Translations under genes and position numbers: made by a program
Shown: piece after piece, positions 1-8,700 of the stretch
Layout: each line of letters starts with the position of its first letter
How positions within the stretch are numbered: the first letter of the stretch is position 1
Notes under the pieces: model-generated
What the model saw: the letters and a program-made list of their open reading frames with translations, nothing else
What the model was told of the DNA's origin: nothing
The model's database searches: none
Assembly: GCA_947259185.1 (NCBI GenBank)
Contig: CAMYKT010000045.1
Location: 1-10,953 of the forward strand
Length of the DNA: 10,953 nt
Source: an uncultured Methanobacteriaceae archaeon
Lineage (GTDB): Archaea; Methanobacteriota; Methanobacteria; Methanobacteriales; Methanobacteriaceae
Direction of reading: 5' to 3'

Positions 1-71
1 TGGGATACTTTTTTTGAAATAATTATCCTTCTTAGATAAATTTCTGCATCTAAGTTGTTTTCGCCTTTCAT
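1..71 (-). CDS. 5' end of a possible divergent gene, unknown product (partial)
   Basis: An ATG at 71-69 opens a minus-strand frame that stays open to the window edge (23 codons plus two bases). It reads MKGENNLDAEIYLRRIIISK followed by K, V and S. An AGGAAG Shine-Dalgarno motif lies at 86-81, nine bases before the ATG, which is the main support for a true start. The visible residues are charged and not hydrophobic, so a signal peptide is unlikely. No family can be recognised from so short a piece. If real, it is transcribed divergently from the response regulator gene at 536 and shares the 460-bp AT-rich spacer with it. It could also be a chance open frame. Confidence 0.4.
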   Translation of the reverse strand, partial: MKGENNLDAEIYLRRIIISKKVS

Positions 72-535
72 TATATTTTTCTTCCTTTCTTAACTTATTT
101 TAAGATAAAAGAAGCATCAAGGATAGATTTAGTAGCTGATACTTACTATTTTTAGATTAATATTAATTATTAACTTAATTATTAAATAAAGTTTTAGAAA
201 AAAAGCAAAAATTCCAGATTAACTACCTAACTAAAAAAAAAATGGATTTTTTAGATAATTTGCTGATTTAAATATTCTTTTTTAAAATAAACCATCTTAT
301 GTGCTCGAAAATAGGCATAATATCCTGTTTTAAGGATTCAATAATTAATTTAATCCAGATTATATACTTCCATAGAAAAAAAATTATATGCTACAGTTTC
401 TAATAATTATTATTAATAATATTTTCCCTGGACTAAAAAATGAAAGCTTTAACCTTATAATTCTAAGAGGATACAAGTTGAATACACCAAATGGAATTTT
501 ACCCGGGATACTTTTTTAATATCCAGTGAGGGATC
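72..535. other. AT-rich intergenic spacer between divergent genes
   Basis: No convincing gene is seen here. The stretch is very AT-rich. It holds a tandem 11-bp repeat at 163-185, a weak 5-bp inverted repeat (ATCCT at 322-326, AGGAT at 333-337) and several TTAATAATT-like tracts around 402-423. A TATA-like CCTTATAA at 453-460 could serve the regulator gene at 536. A 13-codon open frame at 478-519 is treated under findings. Promoters for both flanking genes must lie here, but none can be fixed with confidence. Confidence 0.5.
163..185. repeat. Tandem 11-bp direct repeat TTAATTATTAA
   Basis: TTAATTATTAA occurs at 163-173 and again at 175-185, so the period is 12 bp, about one helical turn. Each copy is almost palindromic. 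It lies between the divergent genes and could be an operator, but in DNA this AT-rich a chance origin is quite possible. Confidence 0.3.
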
Positions 536-2773
536 ATGAAACGTATTTTGATTGTAGAAGATGAGGCCATTTCTGCCCTGGATTTAAAACGTAAAATGGA
601 AGTGTGGGGTTTTGAAGTGGTGGGAGTGGTTTCCTATGGGGAGGAGGCCATTGAAAAAGCCTTAGAAACTAAAGTTGATCTTATTTTAATGGACATCATG
701 CTCAAAGGAGAAATTGATGGTATAATGGCCCATAAAGAAATATCTAAACACCAGGATATTCCGGTTATTTATTTAACCGCTTATGGTGATATGGAAACCA
801 CCCGCAGGGCTCAGGAAACTGTCCCGGAAAACTACCTTTTAAAACCGGTGGATGATCGGGAATTAAAATTCGCAGTGGAGATGGCCTTATACAAAAATGA
901 AATAAAATTAAAAATCAATGAATCAAACCAGAGATATCAAGAGCTTCTGGATAAAATGAAAAGAGCTGTAATTAAAGTTCAGCTTAAAAATCAGGGCGAA
1001 ACATTCATTATTAAAGATATTAACCCTGCCGGCGAAAAAATGGTTAAAGTAAAACGTGAAGATATACTTGGCAGGGATATATCAACTGTTTTTAGAGGAA
1101 CAGATGGGAAACAACTTCTAAAACTATTTAAAAAAGCCTACTTTACTGGTGATTTTTTACAATCCCCGGTGATGAAATACTCCGATGAAAATCTGGATTT
1201 ATGGGTGGAGGCCTTTATTTATCTACTACCCTCTGGAGAGATCATGGCCATATTTGAAGACCGCACCCAGGAATTAAAAACCAAAAAAGAACTAGAAAAA
1301 ATACAATCCAATCTATCTACCTTAATGGAAAATACCAAAGACTGCATATGGTCCACAGATCTGGATAGTAAAGTTCTATATTTAAATAAAGCATTCAAAG
1401 AATATTTTAATCGAGTTTATAATTATCAGCTCCAGGAAGGAGATAATATAACTGAATCTGTTCCATCTCCAGTAAAGGATAACTGGAAGTTGTTATTAGA
1501 AAGAGTAAAAAAGGGGGAGCAATTTTCAATTACCCACCAGCACCAGGAAGGTGAAAAACCAAACTATTACAGTATATTCATTAACCCCATATTTCAGGAG
1601 GATCATATAACCGGGGCTTCTTTTGTAGCCCGTAATATAACCTCCTGGAAAGAAAAAGAATATAAAATTAGAAACCAGGCCAATTTACTTCATAATATTC
1701 ATGAAGGGATAATAGTTCTAGATAGATACCTGCAAATAAAGTCCTGGAACCAGGCTGCCCATAAAATATATGGCTGGGCCCAAACTGAAGTTAAAGGACA
1801 GTTTGAAAAAGATATCCTCCATACCCGATTCCAGGAGGATACCTGGGAAAAAGTAAAGGAAATACTAAAAGATAAAGGAATATATGAAGGAGAAGCCCTG
1901 CAAAAAGACCGCCACAACCAGCTCCTGATGGTCCACCTCCATATCAATACTTATCAGGATGAAAATAATCAACCAGGATATATCATGCTCATCCGGGATA
2001 TAAGCCGGCAAAAAAAGGCAGAAAAAAAGACAAAAGAACAGAAAATATTCTATGAACAGATCCTAAACAGCATAAATGAGGGGATCATTGTCACTGATAG
2101 CGAAGACCGGATAAAATTTATTAACCAGGGCATGCACTATCTGGCCGATTCTAAAGGAGCTGATTATTCCCTGGTTCATATATTAGAAGGTTTTAATAAA
2201 GAATCCATACAGGAATTTGCTCCCTACTATCTGCAAGCCCGGGAAACCCTGCAAAATTTGGAATACGATGCCATAAAAGTTGTGACCCCTGGAGGTAGAA
2301 AAAGCTATCAATCCGGATGGATGATCCCTCGCTTGATAGATGGAGAGTATCAGGGTATGATCTGCACCATTAATGATGTAACCCGGCGAATAAAAGCAGA
2401 AAAGTCCCGGGCAAAATCAAAAAATTATTATGAAACCCTTTTTGAAAATAACTCTTCTCCCACCCTTATTTTTGATAATAATGGTTTTATAATCAAGGCT
2501 AATAAAGAGGCGGAAACCATCACCGGTTACAGTCGTAGAGAAATGGTGGATAAGATGACCTGGATGGAACTGGTATCAAAAAAAGACCTGCCCCGTATGA
2601 GGGAATATAATAAAAAAAGACAAAGAGGGGATGGTGATGTACCAGATAAATATACCTTCCAGTTTTATAATAAGAAAAAAGAAATAGTTGATGCCCTGGC
2701 CACGGTAGTGGTTTTACCTAGAACTAAGGAGACCATGGTCTCTATTATAGATATAACTGATTACCAGAATTAA
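536..2773 (+). CDS. Response regulator receiver with five PAS-like domains, no output domain
   Basis: This is a soluble 745-residue signalling protein. Residues 1-120 are a CheY-like receiver: acidic pair E8/D9, phosphoacceptor D53 in ILMDIML, T81 in YLTAYG and K103 in YLLKPVD are all present, so it should accept phosphate from a histidine kinase. After a short helical linker come about five PAS-like domains, roughly at 135-245, 255-372, 378-492, 503-620 and 628-742. The protein ends directly after the last one. No histidine kinase, GGDEF, helix-turn-helix or other effector is visible and there is no membrane segment. Receiver-PAS proteins of this kind are common in methanogens; how they signal onward is usually unknown. 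The start ATG follows GTGAGGG at 526-532, a modest Shine-Dalgarno very close to the ATG. The HisKA_2 kinase at 3311-5500 is a likely partner: both proteins carry an identical RDISRQKKAE linker. Domain calls are confident; the exact PAS count is by eye. Confidence 0.88.
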   Translation: MKRILIVEDEAISALDLKRKMEVWGFEVVGVVSYGEEAIEKALETKVDLILMDIMLKGEIDGIMAHKEISKHQDIPVIYLTAYGDMETTRRAQETVPENYLLKPVDDRELKFAVEMALYKNEIKLKINESNQRYQELLDKMKRAVIKVQLKNQGETFIIKDINPAGEKMVKVKREDILGRDISTVFRGTDGKQLLKLFKKAYFTGDFLQSPVMKYSDENLDLWVEAFIYLLPSGEIMAIFEDRTQELKTKKELEKIQSNLSTLMENTKDCIWSTDLDSKVLYLNKAFKEYFNRVYNYQLQEGDNITESVPSPVKDNWKLLLERVKKGEQFSITHQHQEGEKPNYYSIFINPIFQEDHITGASFVARNITSWKEKEYKIRNQANLLHNIHEGIIVLDRYLQIKSWNQAAHKIYGWAQTEVKGQFEKDILHTRFQEDTWEKVKEILKDKGIYEGEALQKDRHNQLLMVHLHINTYQDENNQPGYIMLIRDISRQKKAEKKTKEQKIFYEQILNSINEGIIVTDSEDRIKFINQGMHYLADSKGADYSLVHILEGFNKESIQEFAPYYLQARETLQNLEYDAIKVVTPGGRKSYQSGWMIPRLIDGEYQGMICTINDVTRRIKAEKSRAKSKNYYETLFENNSSPTLIFDNNGFIIKANKEAETITGYSRREMVDKMTWMELVSKKDLPRMREYNKKRQRGDGDVPDKYTFQFYNKKKEIVDALATVVVLPRTKETMVSIIDITDYQN
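1992..2023. repeat. Copy 1 of a 32-bp exact inverted repeat (PAS-linker coding)
   Basis: These 32 bases are identical to the reverse complement of 5063-5094. Here they encode RDISRQKKAE (residues 487-496 of the receiver-PAS protein), the end of the third PAS domain and the start of the next signalling helix. Confidence 0.85.
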
Positions 2774-2854
2774 TTATATTCTTATATTATATATAAAATT
2801 TATAATCTCCCCTACTAAAATAGACCTTAAAATAAACCTTATTTATAAAAGCTC

Positions 2855-3226
2855 TTATTCTTTAACCATGGTTTTAAGTAAAAGAATATGAGCACTGACT
2901 CCCATACCCACCACCATAAGTAGAATATATAGATAGCCCTGATTGGCAATTAACATGGAGGCTATAAGCATCACCCATAAAAAAACCAGACTTTTTATTT
3001 TAACATCCTGAGGAACCCCTTTTTTGGTTTTATAATTATTTATATAACTTCCAAAGTAGCGGTTACGAGAAATCCACCTTTCTGCTCTTTTAGAACTTTT
3101 ACCAAAACAAAAAGCAGAGGCTATAACCAGAGGTGTGGTGGGAAGTACAGGTAAAACAGCACCTAATGCTCCTACACTCAGTAAGGTGACCCCTAAACTG
3201 AAGAAAAATACTCTTTTAGGTTCCAT
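2855..3226 (-). CDS. DUF454 (YbaN) family membrane protein
   Basis: This 123-residue integral membrane protein has the DUF454 hallmarks: an N-terminal hydrophobic segment (about 7-27), then VLPVLPTTPLVIASAFCFGK (24-43), followed by a basic, aromatic stretch with RAERWI and RYFGSYI (47-62) and KKGVPQDVKIKS (68-79), and two closely spaced C-terminal hydrophobic segments (about 80-95 and 97-117). The length is normal for the family. YbaN-like proteins are inner-membrane proteins of unknown biochemical function, so none is assigned here. The start ATG (3226-3224) has only a weak ribosome-binding site. A TATA-like CATATACTATA sits about 35-45 bp upstream, so the gene may have its own promoter with a very short leader. 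It lies 84 bp downstream of the histidine kinase on the same strand, and read-through is also possible. Its 3' end converges on the receiver-PAS gene with an 81-bp AT-rich gap. Confidence 0.85.
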   Translation of the reverse strand: MEPKRVFFFSLGVTLLSVGALGAVLPVLPTTPLVIASAFCFGKSSKRAERWISRNRYFGSYINNYKTKKGVPQDVKIKSLVFLWVMLIASMLIANQGYLYILLMVVGMGVSAHILLLKTMVKE

Positions 3227-3310
3227 ATTATCAATTACTTTATAAAATCCTGACTATTTCTATAGTATATGATTTTTATTAAAATTAAATATTTCCCCCA
3301 TACTTAGATT

Positions 3311-5500
3311 TCAAATCCTTTTTTTATATTCTAAAATTTTAAATTTTATTTTAAAACAGGTCCCCCTGGTTCTATCCAACTCTATTTCACCATCTAACTG
3401 ATTTACCAGACTATTAACCAGTTGAAGGCCCAGGGTCCGGGTGTTAGTTATATCTATGTTTTTTTTGATTCCAACACCATCGTCCCCTACTGAAAGCTGA
3501 AACTGATTATCCAGTGGTCCTAATTTAATACTAATAGTTCCCTCCTCCTGAGGAAAAGCATACTTAATACTATTGGTTACCAGTTCATTGATAATTAAAC
3601 CCAGGGGGATGGCCGTCTCCAGATTAATCGGAATATCATCTATTTCAAAACTGGTTTTAATGTAGGGGGCTTTATCAAAAGAGGATAATATGCCCTCCAC
3701 CAACTGTCGGGCATAGTTCTGGAAATTTATATTGGTGATTATATCCGACTGGTATAATTTATTATGCACCTGGGCCATGGTTCGGACCCTCCCTTGAGTT
3801 TCTCGCAGGATACGGATTAATCTTGTATCTTCTTCATGTATTTCCTGCAGGTGCAGTAAACTCACGATTATTTGCAGGTTATTTTTTACCCGATGGTGGA
3901 TTTCACTGACTAAAATTTCTTTTTCCTTAAGGGAATTTTTTATTTCCAATTCAGCCCGCTTTTTTTCGGTAACATCATTATAAATGGCCACCACTTCCCC
4001 GGTGGGGGCCTTGAAAACATAGTTTTCATACCAGTTACAGTAATTTTCATCCACATATCTTTTCTCTGGGAAGTATACTGCTTCACCACTATCCCACACC
4101 TTTTTAAATACACCTACAAGTCCGTACTCATCAATATTAGGCCTCAAGTCACGAAGACTTTTACCTATAACTTCTTCCCGGGACTTACCTTCCATCCTTT
4201 GGCTGGTCTTATTGAATTCCTTTATGATGTAATCCTGACCTTTTTTACCCTGATTTTTCACCTCATAAACACCCATTCCACTGGGCATATTTTCAAAAAG
4301 ACCCCTTAAGAAATCTTCACTTATTTCTAAAGCTTTTTGGGCATCTTTAAGATCAGTGATATCTATTACTGCTGCCAGGGCCCCCTGATAATTACCATCA
4401 ACATCCTGGAGAGGGGTGGTTATGATGGTGGTGTAAATTTTCTCCCCATCTTTTCTTACAAATTCAAAATCATGACGGTCTTTTAATCCCTTTTTACGCT
4501 TTTTAAGGTTTTTTTCTGCAAAAGGAATAACACTTTCATCCATAAAATCAAATAAATTTTTTCCCATCATCTCTTCCGGACTATAACCTAACATGGTAGC
4601 CATCTTATCATTTACAAATGTTGTATCTGCATTTTTATCAATTTCCCAGATTCCTTCTTGTAAATTTTCAATAAGTAAACGATACTTATCCTGACTTTGC
4701 TGTTGTTTTTCCTGGGTTTTTATCTCCGGAGTAATATCATGTAACTTTAATAGCTTGGTTTTTATTCCCGGGACAGTTTTAATAGGTGCTTCAAATATTT
4801 CATAAGTTTTTCCATTTACCGGGGATTTCAGTCGGTGCTCCCGGGACTTACCGGCAAAAATTTCATCATTTCTACACCAGCTGCACGACTCGCGCTTTCC
4901 AAAAAGATATTCATGACATTTTTTACCATTAACTTCTCCAAATTCCCTTTCCAGGGCAGGATTAGTGTATAACACCTGGTGATTATTACTTATAATGCAC
5001 ATTCCATCTCTCAGGGAATCCAGCAGTGATTTAAGATTATCCCGTTCTTTAATAGTAGCATCTTCTGCCTTTTTTTGCCGGCTTATATCCCGGACAAAAA
5101 CAGAAACTCCCTTAATTTTGCCTTTTTCATCATAGATAGGGTGGTGTTCTACCTCAAAAAATAATCTTGATAATTCTTCTTTCCCCGAAAAAGCAGTAAC
5201 CGTAACTTTTTCTCCATTTAAAGCCCTATCCAAATTGGCCTTAGTCTTTAACTTATCTTCGTTTACATTTTGATATTTCAGAATACTCTTTCCTAATTCT
5301 ATATCCACACCATAGATGTTCTTCATCATTAACTGATGTGCTTTATTAAAACTGGTATAATTATAATAGGTGTCCAGGGAAAATACAGGAGTTTTAATAT
5401 TATCCATAACTGATTTAAGGATTTCAAAATGTGATTTAAAATCACCTGCATATTCCTCGGTATAAAGCGGATTAACCTTAGACAAAATAACACTTCCCAA
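3311..5500 (-). CDS. Cytoplasmic four-PAS sensor histidine kinase, HisKA_2 type
   Basis: This 729-residue protein has no membrane segments, so it probably senses a cytoplasmic cue. PAS-like domains lie at about 28-140, 150-258, 270-385 and 395-512. The HisKA_2 dimerisation/phosphotransfer segment (about 520-610) carries EIHHRVKNNLQ, with H536 the probable phosphorylated His. The HATPase_c domain (about 625-722) shows the N box INELVTNSIKYAF (N638, N643), the G1 box DDGVGI (D674) and a TLGLQLVNSL G2-like loop. All catalytic elements look intact. The second PAS holds a CHEYLF...CSWC cluster (C195, C206, C209), suggesting a metal or redox ligand. The frame can only begin at TTG 5500 or later, because TAA precedes it directly. 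TTG 5485-5483 (residue 6) is preceded by a GGGAAGTG Shine-Dalgarno-like motif at 5498-5491 with five bases between, and may be the true start. The receiver-PAS protein nearby is a plausible phosphotransfer partner. Confidence 0.9.
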   Translation of the reverse strand: MGSVILSKVNPLYTEEYAGDFKSHFEILKSVMDNIKTPVFSLDTYYNYTSFNKAHQLMMKNIYGVDIELGKSILKYQNVNEDKLKTKANLDRALNGEKVTVTAFSGKEELSRLFFEVEHHPIYDEKGKIKGVSVFVRDISRQKKAEDATIKERDNLKSLLDSLRDGMCIISNNHQVLYTNPALEREFGEVNGKKCHEYLFGKRESCSWCRNDEIFAGKSREHRLKSPVNGKTYEIFEAPIKTVPGIKTKLLKLHDITPEIKTQEKQQQSQDKYRLLIENLQEGIWEIDKNADTTFVNDKMATMLGYSPEEMMGKNLFDFMDESVIPFAEKNLKKRKKGLKDRHDFEFVRKDGEKIYTTIITTPLQDVDGNYQGALAAVIDITDLKDAQKALEISEDFLRGLFENMPSGMGVYEVKNQGKKGQDYIIKEFNKTSQRMEGKSREEVIGKSLRDLRPNIDEYGLVGVFKKVWDSGEAVYFPEKRYVDENYCNWYENYVFKAPTGEVVAIYNDVTEKKRAELEIKNSLKEKEILVSEIHHRVKNNLQIIVSLLHLQEIHEEDTRLIRILRETQGRVRTMAQVHNKLYQSDIITNINFQNYARQLVEGILSSFDKAPYIKTSFEIDDIPINLETAIPLGLIINELVTNSIKYAFPQEEGTISIKLGPLDNQFQLSVGDDGVGIKKNIDITNTRTLGLQLVNSLVNQLDGEIELDRTRGTCFKIKFKILEYKKRI
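5063..5094. repeat. Copy 2 of the 32-bp exact inverted repeat
   Basis: This is the reverse-complement match to 1992-2023. On the minus strand it encodes RDISRQKKAE, residues 137-146 of the histidine kinase, at the end of its first PAS domain. Confidence 0.85.
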
Positions 5501-5654
5501 TTATTATATGTTCCAACTATTATTAGTATTATCTAAAAAAAATCAGGTGGAATCTGAGGGGTAATTAATTTAAATTATTAAAAATTAGAAAAAACTCTTA
5601 TGATAGGCTATTTTGATTAAAAACGGATATAATTTGAATTTAGAGAAATGATTT

Positions 5655-5705
5655 TAAAAAAAATAAATTAGAAGAAAAGACTTATTTTGCGTATTAGTCT
5701 TTTCT
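5655..5705 (-). terminator. Hairpin plus U-tract terminator of the wall-protein gene
   Basis: A perfect 10-bp stem, AGAAAAGACT at 5673-5682 with AGTCTTTTCT at 5696-5705, begins three bases after the TAA stop of the gene at 5709-8900. On the minus strand it is followed by a T-rich run (complement of 5655-5668, eight T in a row). The kinase gene downstream is therefore probably a separate transcription unit. Confidence 0.75.
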
Positions 5706-5708
5706 GGA

Positions 5709-8700
5709 TTAAAAGGTAATCTCGGCGTATTTACCTTTCATTTTTACGGTATTGGTATTCCAACTATTTATAACGCCCAAAGAATTGCTCATACTGGTAG
5801 CATCAGCTGCATACCAGGTATTCCCAATTAATACTTCGGCCCAGACGTGTCCGTAGGTTGCTCCACTGTTAAAGGTACAGTCACCATGTGCATACCGGGC
5901 AGGTATTTTTGCTGCACGAGTAAGTGCAATTAAAAGGTGGGTATGGTCCACACAGTTACCGGTCCTATTGTTTAAGGTACCTACTGCACCAAAACGGGTA
6001 TTGTAGTAGAAACTGTAACTCAAGTTATCCCTGGTCCAGTTAAATATAGCTTCAGCTTTACCTAAAGTGGAGTTTATTCCACTGGTAATGGAGTTAGCTA
6101 GATTAACTATGGCCGCATTGGTAACCTCACAATTACGGGTTGCTCTTAAATACTGAGCAGTACCTTCACCTTGATAAGGGAATGTGTACAACTTTACTGG
6201 TGCTCCCAATCTACTGGTTAAACTATCCAGAGTCACAAAATTAGGTAAATAATTTTCAGTCTTCTGGAAGTTCACGATCTTGGTGAACATGTATACCATT
6301 GACTCAAACCTTATATTACCCCTACTACTTTTTGCAAAGTTAGGAGCCTGCTTATTAGCGTCAATAAAGTTGAGTACTCGCTGTGCCAGATCCAGGTATT
6401 CAGTTTTATTCAGGGTTCCACTTAGATCACTACCACTGGAATTAGTAGCAGGGTTAACTAACAGATACTGAATATTACTATTTACTCCACTGTTTGATTG
6501 TAAGATTTCTTTTACCAAGAGGTAAAGGAAGTCACTCATGGATACCTGTACATTGTTAATGGTTACAAAGTTAGGTAACTTGGCATTGGAGTCCGTGTAA
6601 GTCTTAACTCTGTTTGCTGCGTCTTTGATTTGATCTAGAGTGAACTGAGGAATATCAGGGTTCACTGGTGGTTCTACTGGTGGTTCTACTGGTGGTTCTA
6701 CTGGTGGTTCTACTGGTGGTTCTACTGGTGGTTCTACTGGTGGTTCTACTGGTGGTTCTACTGGTGGTTCTGCTGGTGGTTCTGCTGGTGGTTCTGCTGG
6801 TGGTTCTGCTGGTGGTTCTGCTGGTGGTTCCACAGCAGGTAACGGTGCTTTGACCTGGTTAACTGCACTGGTAACTCTGGCAAAGTTTGGCAATACCTTA
6901 TTCTGGTGATGGAAATTTAGAATCCTGGATAATACTTCAACCAGACCTTCGTACTTAATCCTACCCTGAGGTACAGTGGCAAAATTAGGTGCCTGGCCAT
7001 TGGTATCCATAAATTTAACTAATCTCTGTGCAAGGTTAACATAATCTTTTTTAAGCAAATTACCAGTTTTAATTGTTCCTCCAGTGGAATTATTAGGACT
7101 GGCAATGGTCTTCTGGGTTATCAGGTTATTGTTTCCAGTGTTAAGTTGAATAACAGCTTTACTCATAAAGTAAAGGAAGTCACTTATGGGTACCTGTACA
7201 TTGTTTATGGTCACATGAAGTGGTAATCTCTGGTTAGCAGCAATAAAAGCATTAACTCTATTGGCAGCTTCGGCAATAGCAGCGTTAGATAACTTCAATG
7301 GGGTATTGTTTACTGGTGGTTCTGCTGGTGGTTCTGCTGGTGGTTCTGCTGGTGGTTCTGCTGGTGGTTCTGCTGGTGGTTCTGCTGGTGGTTGTACTGG
7401 TGGTTGGGTGGATTCTACTGCAGCGGCTTTTACCAGGTGAGTGTTTTCCAATCGTACAAAGTTAGGCATTTGCTTATTATCTTTGTAGAAGTTAAGGATT
7501 CTACTATAGATGCATACCAATGCTTCGTATTTGATTTTACCTTCACTTACTGTGGCAAAATTAGGTGCCTGTTTATTCTGGGTCATGAAGTTTACTAGTC
7601 TCTGTGCCAGGTCCTGGTAGGCAGCCCTATCCAGGTTTCCGGTATTGTTGTCACCATTGGAATTAGTAGCAGGTGCCATAGTCTTATGAGAAATTTTAGC
7701 CTGATTTCCATTTTCTAACTGAATGGTAGCTTGGGACATGAGGTACAAAAAGTCACCCATGTTTACCTTGTAATTGTTAATGATAACAAAGGTAGGTAGC
7801 TGCATCTTGTCGTCAATGAATTTTTTCACCCTGCTGGCAGCATCGGTAATTTCCTCTAAACTAAAACTGGGAGGCTTAATATCATCTTCAGTTATTCCTC
7901 CCACTGCATTATAGAATGAGTTGTCTAATATTCCAAAACGGAAAATAGCATAACCTGATGCTCCTTTATCTAATGATTCAATTAAATCAGCCATTAATAC
8001 GTTAGCAGGTACTGCAGTAGTATTTGCATCAGAATGGTAGCTTAATAAAGCCGCCCATACTTGGGTTCCTCCGGCCTGGTTTACGATGTAACTGGTAACG
8101 GTTCCGATCCAATCTATTGTCTGGTTATAGTTACCTCGATATATCATAGGAACCAGAACATCCAGGTGATTAGCAAGCTGAGCATAATCCTGACCATAAT
8201 AATAGGCATTTGCTGCTCCTTCTGGCATTAAAGCTGCAGATAATAAAGCATTAGGGTTTAAAGCTTTAACCAGTTGATTGACGGTTGCAACATAATTAGT
8301 TATGGATTCTGTTCCATTGGTACTATTATATGCATTTCCAGGGAACCGAACATAATCCAGATGGATACCTCCTACACCAGGAATCTGGGTATACCTCTGG
8401 ATATCATTTAAGATAGCATTGATAATAGCCTGATTTTCTGGCAGGGTAGGGTTAATCCAGGTATTATTGACTCGGAAAGCCTGCACCCACACACTTACTC
8501 TGATCCCATTATTCTGGGTGTCATTTAGAAACTTATTCAGAGTAGTCTGATATGAGGGAGTGTCAAAGGCAGCATAACTGAGAAATATATCGGTGATTCC
8601 AGCCACTTTAAGTTGATTGAAATCAACGTTTTTCATGTTATCTGCTCGTACATAAATAGCACCTGAAGCGGTTTTGGACGAGTTATTAGCCGTTTTATTT

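Larger units (their letters stand above)
6231..7847 (-). repeat. Three pseudomurein-binding repeat blocks
   Basis: The blocks lie at 7449-7847, 6873-7271 and 6231-6623. Each encodes one full repeat of the form AA.RV..F....LP.fV.INN..V...DFLYLM, a 35-40 residue spacer containing a NS.G-type motif, a second repeat LAQR..NF...N.QAPNFA...G.I.YE.LV, and a half-repeat ending in LPNFV or MPNFV. The pattern matches the pseudomurein-binding repeat family, which anchors proteins non-covalently to the methanobacterial wall. The blocks are similar but clearly diverged at the DNA level. Confidence 0.8.

Noticed and set aside
1699..1947. Minus-strand 82-codon ORF inside the receiver-PAS gene
   Set aside because: It is a shadow of a well-supported PAS-coding frame and shows no recognisable domain.
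5535..5557. Hairpin TCAG...CTGA plus T8 upstream of the kinase as a leader terminator
   Set aside because: The stem is only 4 bp; too weak to call in AT-rich DNA.
6668..6853. Plus-strand ORF of alternating Leu-Val residues
   Set aside because: It is the antisense reading of the 12-bp linker repeat; its composition is purely a product of the repeat and it has no independent start signal.
6663..7406. CRISPR-like array
   Set aside because: The short repeats are contiguous 12-bp coding units without unique spacers, so they are a protein linker.
6280..7598. Plus-strand ORFs at 6280-6471 and 7392-7598, and a similar one at 10407-10637
   Set aside because: All are antisense to pseudomurein-binding repeats whose protein pattern is clear; the same shadow recurs because the repeats recur.
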